Shown in pieces: positions 17,643-29,000 of a stretch of 64,000 nucleotides of DNA. Under the pieces are notes generated by a model. It was not told where the DNA came from and searched no databases. It worked only from the letters and a program-made list of their open reading frames with translations. The stretch comes from Symsagittifera roscoffensis (lineage: Eukaryota > Xenacoelomorpha > Acoela > Convolutidae): NCBI RefSeq assembly GCF_963678635.1, contig NW_026971218.1, positions 124,001-188,000 of the forward strand, read 5' to 3'. Position 1 is the stretch's first letter; each line of letters starts with the position of its first letter. The translations under genes and the position numbers were made by a program.

Positions 17643-17650
17643 TGACGTCA
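17643..17650. promoter_or_regulatory. CRE/ATF palindrome TGACGTCA in putative U3
   Basis: A perfect 8-bp cAMP-response-element consensus, 25 bp after the heat-shock-like site. Two such sites close together in the LTR suggest an inducible promoter (inference). Confidence 0.4.
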
Positions 17651-17791
17651 TATTTCTGAGAAACGTCAGAGACGGCCATTTTAGCTAAAATAGCAGAAAG
17701 AAACAGAACAACTTTATCTGCGATTACGGACAGTACGAAATCGAGACTAAAAAACAACAACGAACTACCGAACAGCAGAGGACGTTCCGAG

Positions 17792-17841
17792 TTGCAACTA
17801 TTGTGCTGTTACAATAGTTGCAAGGCCGTTGCGAGCAACGG
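17792..17841 (+). repeat. Two adjacent perfect hairpins in the LTR
   Basis: TTGCAACTATTGT (17792-17804) pairs without mismatch with ACAATAGTTGCAA (17811-17823), loop GCTGTT. Two bases later CCGTTGC/GCAACGG (17826-17841) forms a second perfect stem with a 2-base loop. This is expected to fold in genomic RNA if it lies in R or U5. Confidence 0.75.
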
Positions 17842-17991
17842 TGAAGGGTAAAACCCAGCCTTCCGAGTTATTGTGAACTGGATATTAAGAAGCTTGATTC
17901 ACCGGATTCAAGAAACCGGAAGGGTCTCGGGACGTGGACTTTTATGAACTTATATTGAGTTTTAGCATCCGTCATGTCCTGACTTGAATTT

Positions 17992-18007
17992 AATTAAGAT
18001 CTTAATT
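17992..18007. repeat. 16-bp perfect palindrome AATTAAGATCTTAATT
   Basis: Self-complementary over 16 bases inside the LTR; role unknown. Confidence 0.6.
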
Positions 18008-18050
18008 CGTTTTGACAAGAATGAGGAGCTAGGAGAGGGGGAAGGGTTGA

Positions 18051-18065
18051 TCCATCTTCGATGGA
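18051..18065 (+). repeat. LTR hairpin conserved in structure with the LTR at 44.5 kb
   Basis: TCCATC-TTC-GATGGA here; GATCCAT-CTGAA-ATGGATC at 44556-44574 in the related LTR. Both follow TTGATCC and sit 330-345 bp from the LTR end, while the loops differ. A CCCTGTTTTTA block follows in both. Confidence 0.55.
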
Positions 18066-18389
18066 GATGATGATTTTTATCTACTGAACAAAAACATTAG
18101 TAATATGATAAGTAGTAGCCCTGTTTTTAGGAGTGACCTCGTGGTCTGGGGATACTGAGACCCAGCCATGAGCTCACTAATTTTGCATGTAATTCAGTTA
18201 ATTTGAGCGTTCTGGTCGAAGCCGGAGAACAGTAACGTTTTTGTCAGCCTGATGTAAGAAAGACCACCGAAAAGTACTGGCTTGGTAGAGACGGTGAAAA
18301 ACATGCAAAGCTCTGTTTAGACGCTAGCCAGTCGTCTTAAGACTTAGTTTTGTTATCCGTCGATATGTATCTTCCGGGCGAATGTTACA

Positions 18390-21300
18390 GAAGTTAGGTA
18401 TGGATAATGTCCAGCTGCTTGCAAAAGATGAGCGCTGTGCAAACAGTGGTTCAAAAGTAATGACCCGAAATATAAACAAGATCAAAATGGGGTCCAAAAC
18501 TGGCAAAGTTGTTTTGTTGGCTTTTAATTCAATAAAGCTTGCTCTCAGAGCTTCGTTTTTGAGCTCATAAGTTTTCCCGTGAAAAACAAGTCTAAGAACC
18601 ACATTAGATTAGCTTGTTCGCCCATGGGTGAGCTGTAGGAGCTACTTAGAAGACCCCTATATTTACTGAAGACCGCTATTTTGAGCTGAAAATGGGATCT
18701 CAGGGCTGTAGAACGCTTGTTTCACCATGCAGTAGTGCTCGCACAGCTTTGCTTTTATTATAGCGAGATATGAAATCAAAAAAGGGGATCTCAGGATTGT
18801 ATAACGCTTGTTTTGGTAAAAAAAAAGTGCTCGCAAAGCTTTGTTTTATTTAGCGAAGTTAGATATGGATAAAGATCAGCAGCTTGCAAAATACGAGCGC
18901 TGTGCAACCAGTGGTTCAAAAGTTATGATCCGAACCATACACGAGCAAAAATGAGTAAAAAAACCGGCAAAGTTGCTTCAGTTGGCTTTAAAATTAACAA
19001 AGCTTGCTCTTAGAGTGTCGGGCATAGAATCATCAGCTTTTTCGTTAAAAAAGACTAAGAACCACCTTAGATGAGCTGGTTCGACCCTTGAGTGAGCTGC
19101 AGGACGCTTGTTGTGGCATGTAGAAGTGCTTGCACAGCTTCAATTTTATCATAGCGACGTTAGGTATGGATAATGTTCAGCTGCTTGCAAAAGATGAGCG
19201 CTGTGCAAACAGTGGTTCAAAATTAATGACCCGAACTATAAACAAGATCAAAATGCGGTCCAAAACTGGCAAAGTTGTTTTGTTGGCTTGTAATTCAACA
19301 AAGCTTGCTCTTAGAGCTTCGTGGTTAGGCTCATAATCTTTCTCGTGAAAAACAAGTCTAAGAACTACATTAGATGAGCTTGATCGCCCCATGGGTGAGC
19401 TGTAGGAGCTACTTAGCGAAGCTGAATACACCTATTTTGAGCTGAAAACTGGGGATCTCAGGGCTGTAGAACGCTTGTTTCATCATGAAGTGGTGTTCGC
19501 ACAGCTTTGCTTTTATTTTAGCGTGGTAAGAAATCAAAAACTGGGATCTCAGGATTGTATAAAGCTTGTTTTGGCAAAAAAGTGCTCGCAAAGTTTTGGT
19601 TTATTTAGCAAAGTTAGATATGGATAATGATCAGCTGCTTGCGAAATACGAGCGATGTGCGACCAGTGGTTCAAAAATTATGATCCGAACCATAAATTGG
19701 CCAAAATGAGTAAAAAAACCGCAAAGTTGTTTCAGTTGGCTTTAAAATTACCAAAGCTTGCTCTTAGAGCGTCGGGCATAGACTCATCAGCTTTCCCGTT
19801 AAAAAAAGACTAAGAGCCACCTTAGATGAGCTTGTTCGACCCTTGAGTGAGCTGCAGGACGCTTGTTGTGGCATGTAGAAGTGCTTGCACAGCTTCGTTT
19901 TTATCATAGCGAAGTTAGATATGGATAATGTTCAGCTGCTTGCAAAAGATGAGCGCTCTGCAAACAGTGGTTCAAAAGTAATGACCCGAACTATAAACAA
20001 GATCAAAATGGGGTCCAAAACTGGCAAATTTGCTTTAGTTGGCTTTTAATTCAACAAAGCGTGCTCTTAGAGCTTCTCGGATAGACTCATCAGCTTTCTC
20101 GTAAAACCAGGTCTAGGCACCAGCTTAGATGGGCTTGTTCGACCCATGGGTGAGCTGTAGGACTACTCAGCAAAGCTGAAGACCCCTATTTTGAGCAGAA
20201 AAATGGGAATCTCAGGGCTGTAGAACGCTTGTTTCATCATGAAGTAGTGCTCGCAGAGCTTTGCTTTTATATTAGCGAGGTAAGAAATCAAAAATGGGGA
20301 TCTCAGGAAAATATAACGCTTTTTTTGGCAAAAATAGCGCTCGCAAAGCTTTGTTTTATTTAGTGAAGTTAGATATGGATCATGATCAGCTGCTTGTAAA
20401 ATACGAGCGCTGTGCGACCAAAGGTTCAAAAGTTATGATCCGAACCATAAACGAGCCAAAATGAGCTACAAAACCGGCAAAGTTGCTTCAGTTAGCTTTA
20501 AAACTAACAAAGCTTGCTCTTAGAGCGTCGGGCATAGACTCTGAAAAAGACTAAGAACCACCTTAGATGAGCTTGTTCGACCGTTGAGTGAGCTGCAGGA
20601 CGCTTGTTGTGGCATGTAGAAGTGCTTGCACAGCTTCGTTTTTATCATAGCGAAGTTAGGTATGGATAATGTTCAGCTGCTTGCAAAATATGACCGTTCT
20701 GCAAACAGTGGTTAAAAAGTAATGACCCGAACTATAAACAAGATCAAAATGGGGTCCAAAACTGGCAAAGTTGCTTTAGTTGGTTTTTAATTCAACAAAG
20801 CTTGCTTTTAGAGCTTCGTGGTTAGGCTCATAAGATTTCTCATGAAAAACAAGTCTAAGAACCACTTTAGATGAGCTTGTTCGATACATGGGTGATTTGT
20901 AGGAGCTACTTAGCGAAGCTGAAGACCCCTACTTTGAGCTGAAAAATGGGGATCTCAGGGCTGTAGAACGCTTGTTTCATCATGAAGTAGTGCTCGCACA
21001 GCTTTGCTTTTATTTTATCGAGGTAAGAAATCGAAAATGGGGATCTCAGGATTGTATAATGATTATTTTGGCACAAAAAAGTGCTCGCAAAGCTTTGTTT
21101 TTTTAGCGAAATTAGATATGGATAATGATCAGCTGCTTGCAAAATACGAGTGCTGTGCGACCAGTGGTTCAAAAGCTATGGTCCGAACCATAAATGAGCC
21201 AAAATGAGTCACAAAACCGGCAAAGTTGCTTCAGTTGGCTTTAAAATAAACAAAGCTTGCTCTTAGAGCGTCGGGCATAGACTCATCAGCTTTCTCGTAA

Positions 21301-24300
21301 AAGAAGACTAGGAACCACCTTAGATTAGCTTGTTCGACCCTTGAGTGAGCTGCAGGACGCTTGTTGTGGCATGTACAAGTGCTTGCACAGCTTTGTTTTT
21401 ATCATAGTGAAGTTAGGTATGGATAAAGTTCAGCTGCTTGCAAAAGATGAGCGCTATGCAAACAGTGGTTCAAAACTAATGACTTGAACTATAAACAAGA
21501 TCAAAATGGGGTCCAAAACTGGCAAAGTTGCTTTAGTTGGCTTTTAACTCAACAAAACTGGCTCCTAGAGCTTCGTGGTTAGGCTCACAAACTTTCTCAT
21601 GAAAAACAAGTCTAAGAACCACATTAGACACTGAAAAATGGGGATCTCAGGGCTGTAGAACGCTTGTTTCAACATGAAGTAGTGCTCGCACAGCTTTGCT
21701 TTTATTTTAGCGAGGTAAGAAATCAAAAATGGGGATCTCAGGATTGTATAACGCTAATTTTGGCATAAAAAAGTGCTCGCAAAGCCTTTTTTTTTTTTAG
21801 CGAAACTAGATATGGATAATGATCAGCTGCTTGCAAAATACGAGCGCTGTGCGACCAGTGGTTCAAAAAATGAGCCAAAATGAATCACAAAACCGGCAAA
21901 GTTGCTTCAGTTGGCTTTAAAATTAACAAAGCTTGCTCTTAGAGCGTCGGGCATAGACTCATCAGCTTTCTCGTAAAAGACGACTAGGAACCACATTAGA
22001 TGAGCTTGTTCGACCATTGAGTGAGCTGCAGGACGCTTGTTGTGGCATGTACAAGTGCTTGCACAGCTTCGTTTTTATCATAGCGAAGTTAGGTATGGAT
22101 AAAGTTCAGCTGCTTGCAAAAGATGAGCGCTGTGCAAACAGTGGTTCAAAACTAATGACCCGAACTATAAACAAGATCAAAATGAGGTCCAAAACTGGCA
22201 AAGTTGCTTTAGTTGGCTTTTAACTCAACAAAACTTGTTCCCAGAGCTTCGTGGTTAGGCTCATAAAATTTCTCGTGAAAAACAAGTCTAAGAACCACAT
22301 TAGATGAGCTTGTTCGACCCATGGTTGAGCTGTAGGAGCTACTTAGCGAAGCTGAAGACCCCTATTTTGAGCTAAAAAATGGGGATCTCAGGGCTGTAGA
22401 ACGCTTGTTTCATCATGAAGTAGTGCTCGCACAGCTTTGCTTTTATTTTAGCGAGGTAAGAAATAAAAATGGGGATCTCAGGATTGTATGACGCTTGTTT
22501 TGGTAAAAAAGTGCTCCTAAAGCTTTGCTTCATTTAGCGAAGTTAGATATGGATAATGATCAGCTGCTTGCAAAATACGAGCGATGTGGGACCAGTGGAT
22601 CAAAATTATGATCCGAACCATAAACAAGCCAAAATGAGGCACAAAACCGGCAAAGTTGCTTCAGTTGGCTTTAAAATTAACAAAGCTTGCTCTTAGAGCG
22701 TCAGGCATAGACTCATCAGCTTTCTAGTAAAAAACGACTAAGAACCACCTTAGATGAGCTTGTTTGACCCTTGAGTGAGCTGCAGGACGCTTGTTGTGGC
22801 ATGTAGAAGTGCTTGCACAGCTTCGTTTTTATCATAGCGAAGTTAGGTATGGATAATGTTCAGCTGCTTGCAAAAGATGAGCGCTGTGCAAAGAGTGGTT
22901 CAAAAGTAATGACCCGAAGTATAAACAAGATCAAAATAGGGTCCAAAACTGGCAAAGTTGCTTCAGTTTGCTTTTAAATCAACAAAGCTTGCTCTTAGAG
23001 CTTCGTGGTTAGGCTCAGAAGTTTTCTCGTGAAAAACAAGTCTAAGAACCACATTAGATGAGCTTGTTCGACCCATGGGTGAGCTGTAGGAGCTATTTAG
23101 CGAAGCTGCAGACCCCTATTTTTAGCTGAAAATGGGGATCTCAGGGCTGTATAACGTTTGTTTTAGCAAAAAAAGTTCTCGAAAATCTTTGCTTTATTTA
23201 GCGATGTTAGATATGGATGATGATCATCTGCTTGCAAAATATGAGCGCTGTGCAACCAGTGATTCAAAAGTTATGGCCCGAACCATAAGCGAGCTTAAAA
23301 TGAGGTCCAAAACTGGCGAAGTTGCTTCAGTTGGCTTTTAAATTAACGAAGTCTGCTTGTAGAGCTTCGTGGATAAACTCATCAGCTTCCTCGTAAAAAA
23401 AGACTATGAACCACCTTAGATGAGCTTGTTTGACCCTTGAGTGAGCTGCAGGACGCTTGTTGTGGCATGTAGAAGTGCTTGCACAGCTTCGTTTTTATCA
23501 TAGCGAAGTTAGGTATGGATAATGTTCAGCTGCTTGCAAAATATGAGCGCTGTGCAACCAGTGATTCAAAAGTTATGGCCCGAACCATAAGCGAGCTTAA
23601 AATGAGGTCCAAAACTGGCGAAGTTGCTTCAGTTGGCTTTTAAATTAACAAAGTCTGCTTGTAGAGCTTCGTGGATAAACTCATCAGCTTCCTCGTGAAA
23701 AGTAGGTCTAAGAACTACGTTGGATGAGCTTGTTCGACCCTTGATTGAGCTGCAGGACGCTTGTTGTGGCATGTAGAAGTGCTTGCTCAGCTTCGTTTTT
23801 ATCATAGCGAAGTTAGGTATGGATAATGTTCAGCTGCTCGCAAAAGATATGCGCTGTGCAAACAGTGGTTCAAAAGTAATGACCCGAACTATAAACAAGA
23901 TCAAAATGGGGTACGAAACTAGCAAAGTTGCCTTAGTTAGCTTTTAATTCAACAAAGCTTGCTCTTAGAGCTTTGTGGTTAGGCTCATAAATTTTCTCGT
24001 AGAAACAAGTCTAAGAACCACATTAGATGAGCTTGTTCGACCCATGGGTGAGCTCTAAGAGCTACTTAGCGAAGCTGTAGACCCCTATTTTGAGCTGAAA
24101 AATGGGGATTTCAGGGATGTAGAACGCTTGTTTCATCATGAAGTAGTGCTCGATGAAAACTCTGAGAGCTTCGGGGATAAACTCATCAGCTTTCTCGTAA
24201 AAAATAGGTCTAAGAACCACCTTAGATAAGCTTGTTCGACCCTTGGGTGAGCTGTAGGAAGTACTTAGCGAAGCTGAAGTACCCTATTTTAAGCTAAAAA

Positions 24301-24690
24301 TGGGGGTCTCAATGCTGTAGAACGCTTATTATGGCATGAAGAAGTGCTTGCACAGCTTCTTTTTTATCATAGCGAAGTTAAGTACGGATAATGTTCAGCT
24401 GATGCAAAAGATGAGCGCTGTGCAAACAGTGGTTCAAAAGTAATGACCCGAACTTTAAACAAGATCAAAATGGGGTCCAAAACTGGCAAAGTTACTTTAG
24501 TTGGCTTTTAAATTAACAAATTTTGCTCATAGAGCTTCGTGGATAGGCTCATCAGCTTTCTCGTGAAAATAAGGTCTAAGAACCACCTTAGATGAGCTTG
24601 TTCGACTGTTGGGTGAGCTGCAGGAGCTACTTAGCGAAGCTGTAGACCCCTATTTTGAGCTGAAAATGGGGATCTCAGGGCTGTAGAACC
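18390..24690 (+). repeat. Satellite array, about 365-bp monomers in about 750-bp dimers
   Basis: TATGGATAATG..CAGCTGCTTGC recurs about every 300 and 450 bp alternately, giving dimers of 742-764 bp (18400, 19164, 19919, 20661, 21418 and on). Monomers share CTGTGCxAxCAGTGGTTCAAAA and a GGCTTTxAAxTxAACAAAGCTTGCTC block and differ enough to mark two types. Short open frames of 60-90 codons recur because the unit recurs; none looks like a gene. The same family fills 49.4-64 kb in the opposite orientation. Confidence 0.92.
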
Positions 24691-24769
24691 ATAATACTAA
24701 CCATAAACTATAGCAAATTACGATTTGTCAAAGTCTTTTCTGACTTGTCCAGAAATTAACAGGGAAACC

Positions 24770-25175
24770 AAAGTTCACTCGGTGGTGACTGATAGCAAGA
24801 AAGAGACGCTGGCGCAATGTAGCATGAGACTGGGGATTGGCTTCCACTCAAAGTAGCTTGCTCGATGGTAAAGGATAGCAAGAGAGAGACGGTGGTGCAC
24901 GAAAGCACGAGAATGGGGATTGGCTCCCAGTCAAAGTAGCTTCCTCGGTGGTGAATGAGAGTAAGAGAGAGACGGTGGTGCTTGATAGCATGAAAATGGT
25001 GATTGGCTCCCATCTAAAGTAGCTTGCTCGGTGGTGAAGGATAGCAAGAGAGAGACGGTGGTACATGAAAGCATGGGACTGTGGATGAGATCCCAGTCAA
25101 AGTAGCTTGCTCGGTGGTGAAAGATAGCAAGAGAGAGACGTTGGTGCATGAGAGCAAGAGAGAGTGCATGGTAGT
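24770..25175 (+). repeat. 83-bp minisatellite, about five copies
   Basis: Units around GATAGCAAGAGAGAGACGGT plus GATTGGCTCCCAGTCAAAGT repeat every 83 bp. 83 is not a multiple of 3, and the open frames seen here are by-products. The 80 bp before it (24691-24769) is unassigned unique sequence. Confidence 0.85.
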
Positions 25176-25690
25176 CGGTGGTGCATTTCTAAGAGTTGAT
25201 CTAGCTAAGGTTAGTTTGACTCAAGGTGATCCTTTATGGTGATCCTTAGTACGATGGTCCTTCATGGATTGTCTAGGAGTTGATATAGCTAAGGCAAGAT
25301 TGACTCAAGGTAGTCCTTCATGGATTACCTTTAGATTCCCGAAAAATGGATCAAAAAGAGTTGACCTAATGCAAGTTGGTTTGAATCAAGGTGATCTTTT
25401 ATGGTGATCCTTAGTACGATGGTCCATCATGGATTGTCGAAGAGTTGATCTAGCTAAGGTTAAATTGAGTCAAGGTAGTCCTTCATGGATTACCATTAGA
25501 ATCCCGAAAGATGGTTCAAAAAGAGTTGACCTAATGCAAGTTGGTTTGAATCAAGGTGATCTTTTATGGTGATCCTTAGTACGATGGTCATTCATGGATT
25601 GTCTAGAAGTTGATCTAGCTAAGGTTAGTTTAACTCAAGGTGATCCTTTATGGAGATCTTTAGTATGATGGTCCTTCAGGGACAGTCTAA
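25176..25690 (+). repeat. About 163-bp tandem repeat, three copies
   Basis: GTTGACCTAATGCAAGTTGG recurs at 25360 and 25525. Each unit is itself built from shorter TCAAGGTGATCC / TCCTTCATGGATT blocks. No coding potential seen. Confidence 0.75.
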
Positions 25691-25945
25691 GAGCTTTGAT
25701 TGGCTTCCAGTTAAAGTTGCTTGCTTGGTGGTGAAGATAGCAAGAGAAAGAGACGGTGGTGCATTATAGCATGAGACTGGGGATGGGCTCCCGGTCAAAG
25801 TAGCTTGCTCGATGGTGATGGATAGCAAGAGAGAGAGAGAGACGTTGTTGCATGAGAGCAAGAGAGAGTGCATGATAGCATGATAGTCGGTGGTGCTTGA
25901 TAGCATGAGAGGCGGTGGTGCAAGATAGCAAAAGAGAAGGTAGCA
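25690..25945 (+). repeat. Second block of 83-bp minisatellite units
   Basis: About two and a half diverged units of the 24.8-kb minisatellite, ending in shorter GATAGCA-rich repeats. A further fragment lies at 26436-26490. Confidence 0.7.
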
Positions 25946-25975
25946 AGATGCTTCGTCGTTTTGACGCCAATATTG

Positions 25976-26243
25976 CGAAGTCCCAAATGCAACGTAACAG
26001 GGTGGTCCAGACAGCTCAAAGTACGACTTCGATTTGCTTTGTTCTAATCAGGTGAACACCTACTTTTGGAGCAATCGGATCTCAGGAGTGATCAGTCTTC
26101 CGATTGGTCCATTCTTTTACTGGTGTATCTGCCAGATCCTTAGAGACTGCATAGAACACTTAAAGTGAGTTGCTCAAACTTGGGTGTTTTGTTGATCGAA
26201 AATCAGTTTAGATGTAGTACCGGTGTAGTTTATTCGTGATTAT
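25976..26243 (+). repeat. Diverged fragment of the 812-bp repeat
   Basis: Shares AGTCCCAAATGC, GGTGGTCCAGACAGCTCAAAG and ACTGGTGTATCTGCCAGATCC with the main array, but is shorter and interrupted by satellite at 26244. Confidence 0.7.
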
Positions 26244-26435
26244 ATTAGCTTAGTTTTTATATAAGCAAAATTAGGCCTGGACAATGATCAGCTGCTTCCA
26301 AAAGATGGGGGCTGTGCAACAGTAGTTCAAGAGTTATGGCCCGAACCGTAAACGAGCCCAAAATGAGGTCCAAAACTGGCAAAGTTGCTTCAGTTGGCTT
26401 TTAATTAACAAAGCTTGCCCGTAGAGCTTCCTGGA
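26244..26435 (+). repeat. Single satellite monomer fragment
   Basis: Matches the 18.4-24.7 kb satellite (CAGCTGCTTCCAAAAGATG, GTCCAAAACTGGCAAAGTTG), embedded between pieces of the 812-bp family. Confidence 0.75.
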
Positions 26436-27273
26436 TAGGTGGTGAAGGATAGCAAGAGAGAGACGGTGGTGCACGATAGCGCGAGACTGCGGATTGTCCC
26501 GTTCTTTTACTGGTGTGTCTGCGAGATCCTTAGTGTGTGCATAGAACACTTAAAATAGGTTGCTCAAAATTGGGTGTTTTGTTGATCGAAGAGCAGTTTA
26601 GATGTAGTATCGGTGTAGTTTCTTCGTGACGAGTACATTGAGAGAGCGTTTAAACAGAGTTCGGTCTTGAGTTTGCCTTCGCTAGAGAAAGATTGAGAAA
26701 AGCGAAGTCCCAAATGACTAAAGAACAGGGTGGTCCAGACAGCTCAAAGTACGACTGCGGTTGGCTTTGTTCTAAATCAAACCAGTGCTAGATGGTCAAA
26801 AAACAACAATCAACTAGGGATCGCTTTACGCTACATGCTACATGAGTTATTTCAGTAATAATCGCAAGATTTGTTTACTGACCTCTCAAACGCAAAAGGT
26901 GGTCCTAGCTTCGGCTGTTGATTGCGACCGAATCAGGGTTATTTGAAATCGGTTGAACGTTTAATTTTGGAGAAATCCGAAGGTAGGAGCAATCTGTCTT
27001 CGGATTGGTCCGTTCTTTTGCTGGTGTATCTACGAGAATCTTCGGAAATGGTTAGAACAGTTAAATCAAGTCATTCAAATTTGGCTACTCTGTTGACCAA
27101 AGAGCTGTTCAGATGTAGTACCGGTGTAGTTTCTTCGTGATGATTGCATTCAGAGAGGGTTTAAACAGAGTTCGATCTTCAGTTTGCCTTCGCTAGAGAA
27201 AGACTGAGAAAAGCGAAAACCCAAATGCCTAAAGAACAAGGTGGTCCAGACAGCTCAAGATTGATCCATGCTT

Positions 27274-27377
27274 GGGTAATCACACTTAGTACGAGAGGAA
27301 CCGTGTGTGTCAATTCCAAGGTTTCAAGTGTCTGGCTGAAAAGGCAGATGCGAAGCTACAGTTGATGGATTATGAGG
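27274..27377 (+). pseudogene. LSU rRNA fragment (sarcin-ricin loop region), copy 1
   Basis: Contains AGTACGAGAGGAACCG, the universally conserved sarcin-ricin loop, followed by a GGCTGAAAAGGC hairpin, GCGAAGCTAC and GGATTATGA in the order found at the 3' end of 25S/28S rRNA. The sequence on either side does not look like rRNA. Confidence 0.8.
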
Positions 27378-28085
27378 AAAGCAGAGATTAAATTTCTCTA
27401 TCTGCATCTTGAAATTGTGCCTTTAATGGTTTAACTCGGCAGTATCAAGTATATTGACGCTGTTGACCTAGATGTCAGTTAGAGAAAGACTGAGAAAAGC
27501 GGAGTCCCAAATGCCTGAAGAACAGGTTAGTCCAGAGAGCTCAAAGAACGACTGCAGTTGGCTTTGTTCTAAACCCAACAAGTGCTAGATGGTCGAAAAA
27601 CAACATTCAACGAGGGATCACTAGGCTCGCTTTACGCGGAGGAGCAGAGTTACATATAATAATTCAGTAATATTTGCTAGATTTGTTTACTGACCTCTCT
27701 AACGCAAAAAGCCTTCCTAGCTTCGGCTGTTGATAATGACCGAATCAGTGTTATTTGGAAGCGGTTGAGCATTTACTTTTGGAGAAATTCGAAAGTAAGA
27801 GCGATCTGACTTCGGATTGGTCCGTTCTTTTGTTGATGTATCTACGAGATCCTTTGGGATTGGACAGATCACTTAAATCGAGTCGATCAAACTTGGCTAT
27901 TCTGTTGATCAAAGAGCTGTTCGGATGTAGTACCGGTGAAGTTTCTTCGTGATGATTGCATTGAGAGAGGGTTTAAACAGAACTCGATCTTCAGTTTGCC
28001 TTCGATAAAGAAAGACGGAGAAAAGCGAAATCCAAAATGCCTAAAGAACAAGGTGGTCCAGATAGCTCAAGATTGATCCATGCTT

Positions 28086-28189
28086 GGGTAATCACACTTA
28101 GTACGAGAGGAACCGTGTGTGTCAATTCCAAGGTTTCAAGTGTCTGCCTGAAAAGGCAGATGCGAAGCTACAGTTGATGGATTATGAGG
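28086..28189 (+). pseudogene. LSU rRNA fragment, copy 2
   Basis: As copy 1, 812 bp on. The hairpin after the loop is perfect here (TCTGCC/GGCAGA), where copy 1 has one mismatch. Confidence 0.8.
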
Positions 28190-28897
28190 AAAGCAGAGAT
28201 TAAATTTCTCTATCTGCATCTTGAAATTGTGCCTTTAATGGTTTAACTCGGCAGTATCAAGAATATTGACGCTGTTGACCTAGATGTCAGTTAGAGAAAG
28301 ACTGAGAAAAGCGGAGTCCCAAATGCCTGAAGAACAGGGTAGTCCAGAGAGCTCAAAGAACGACTGCAGTTGGCTTTGTTCTAAACCCAACAAGTGCTAG
28401 ATGGTCGAAAAACAACATTCAACGAGGGATCACTAGGCTCGCTTTACGCGGAGGAGCAGAGTTACATATAATAATTCAGTAATATTTGCTAGATTTGTTT
28501 ACTGACCTCTCTAACGCAAAAAGCCTTCCTAGCTTCGGCTGTTGATAATGACCGAATCAGTGTTATTTGGAAGCGGTTGAGCATTTACTTTTGGAGAAAT
28601 TCGAAAGTAAGAGCGATCTGACTTCGGATTGGTCCGTTCTTTTGTTGATGTATCTACGAGATCCTTTGGGATTGGACAGATCACTTAAATCAAGTCGATC
28701 AAACTTGGCTATTCTGTTGATCAAAGAGCTGTTCGGATGTAGTACCGGTGAAGTTTCTTCGCGATGATTGCATTGAGAGAGGGTTTAAACAGAATTCGAT
28801 CTTCAGTTTGCCTTCGATAAAGAAAGACGGAGAAAAGCGAAATCCCAAATGCCTAAAGAACAAGGTGGTCCAGATAGCTCAAGATTGATCCATGCTT

Positions 28898-29000
28898 GGG
28901 TAATCACACTTAGTACGAGAGGAACCGTGTGTGTCAATTCCCAGGTTTCAAGTGTCTGCCTGAAAAGGCAGTTGCGAAGCTACAGTTGATGGAATATGAG
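28898..29000 (+). pseudogene. LSU rRNA fragment, copy 3
   Basis: Sarcin-ricin loop intact; the later stem changes to GGCAGTTGCGAAGC and GGAATATGAG. Confidence 0.78.

Larger units (their letters stand above)
1..18389 (+). mobile_element. Giant Ty3/Gypsy-type LTR retrotransposon, 5' end outside window
   Basis: Plus-strand gag-protease, RT, RNase H and integrase in that order identify a Ty3/Gypsy-type element. A 2981-codon extra ORF and a 3' LTR follow. The gag frame is open at base 1, so the 5' LTR, leader and gag N-terminus are missing; the visible part alone is 18.4 kb. A related copy near 44.5-49.4 kb suggests about 3-4 kb more on the 5' side, giving a full length above 20 kb (inference). 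The right boundary is sharp: TGTTACA ends at 18389 and satellite monomer sequence starts at 18390. Coding capacity is intact apart from one in-frame TAG at 1372, so the insertion looks recent. Known precedent: some bdelloid rotifer LTR elements carry a GDSL-esterase ORF3, but I know of none this long. Confidence 0.9.
17061..18389 (+). repeat. 3' LTR (right end firm, left end uncertain)
   Basis: The right end is supported twice: TGTTACA (18383-18389) abuts satellite sequence here, and a related LTR at 44.5-44.9 kb also ends TGTTACA at 44885, with a matching hairpin 343 and 332 bp before the end. The left end is ambiguous. TGTTGCA at 17061 directly follows a purine tract, giving about 1.33 kb; TGTAACC at 17413 mirrors the right end better (TGTAAC/GTTACA) but lacks a purine tract, giving 977 bp. 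The 5' LTR is outside the window, so the two cannot be compared directly. Several strong hairpins and promoter-like sites lie inside. Confidence 0.65.
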
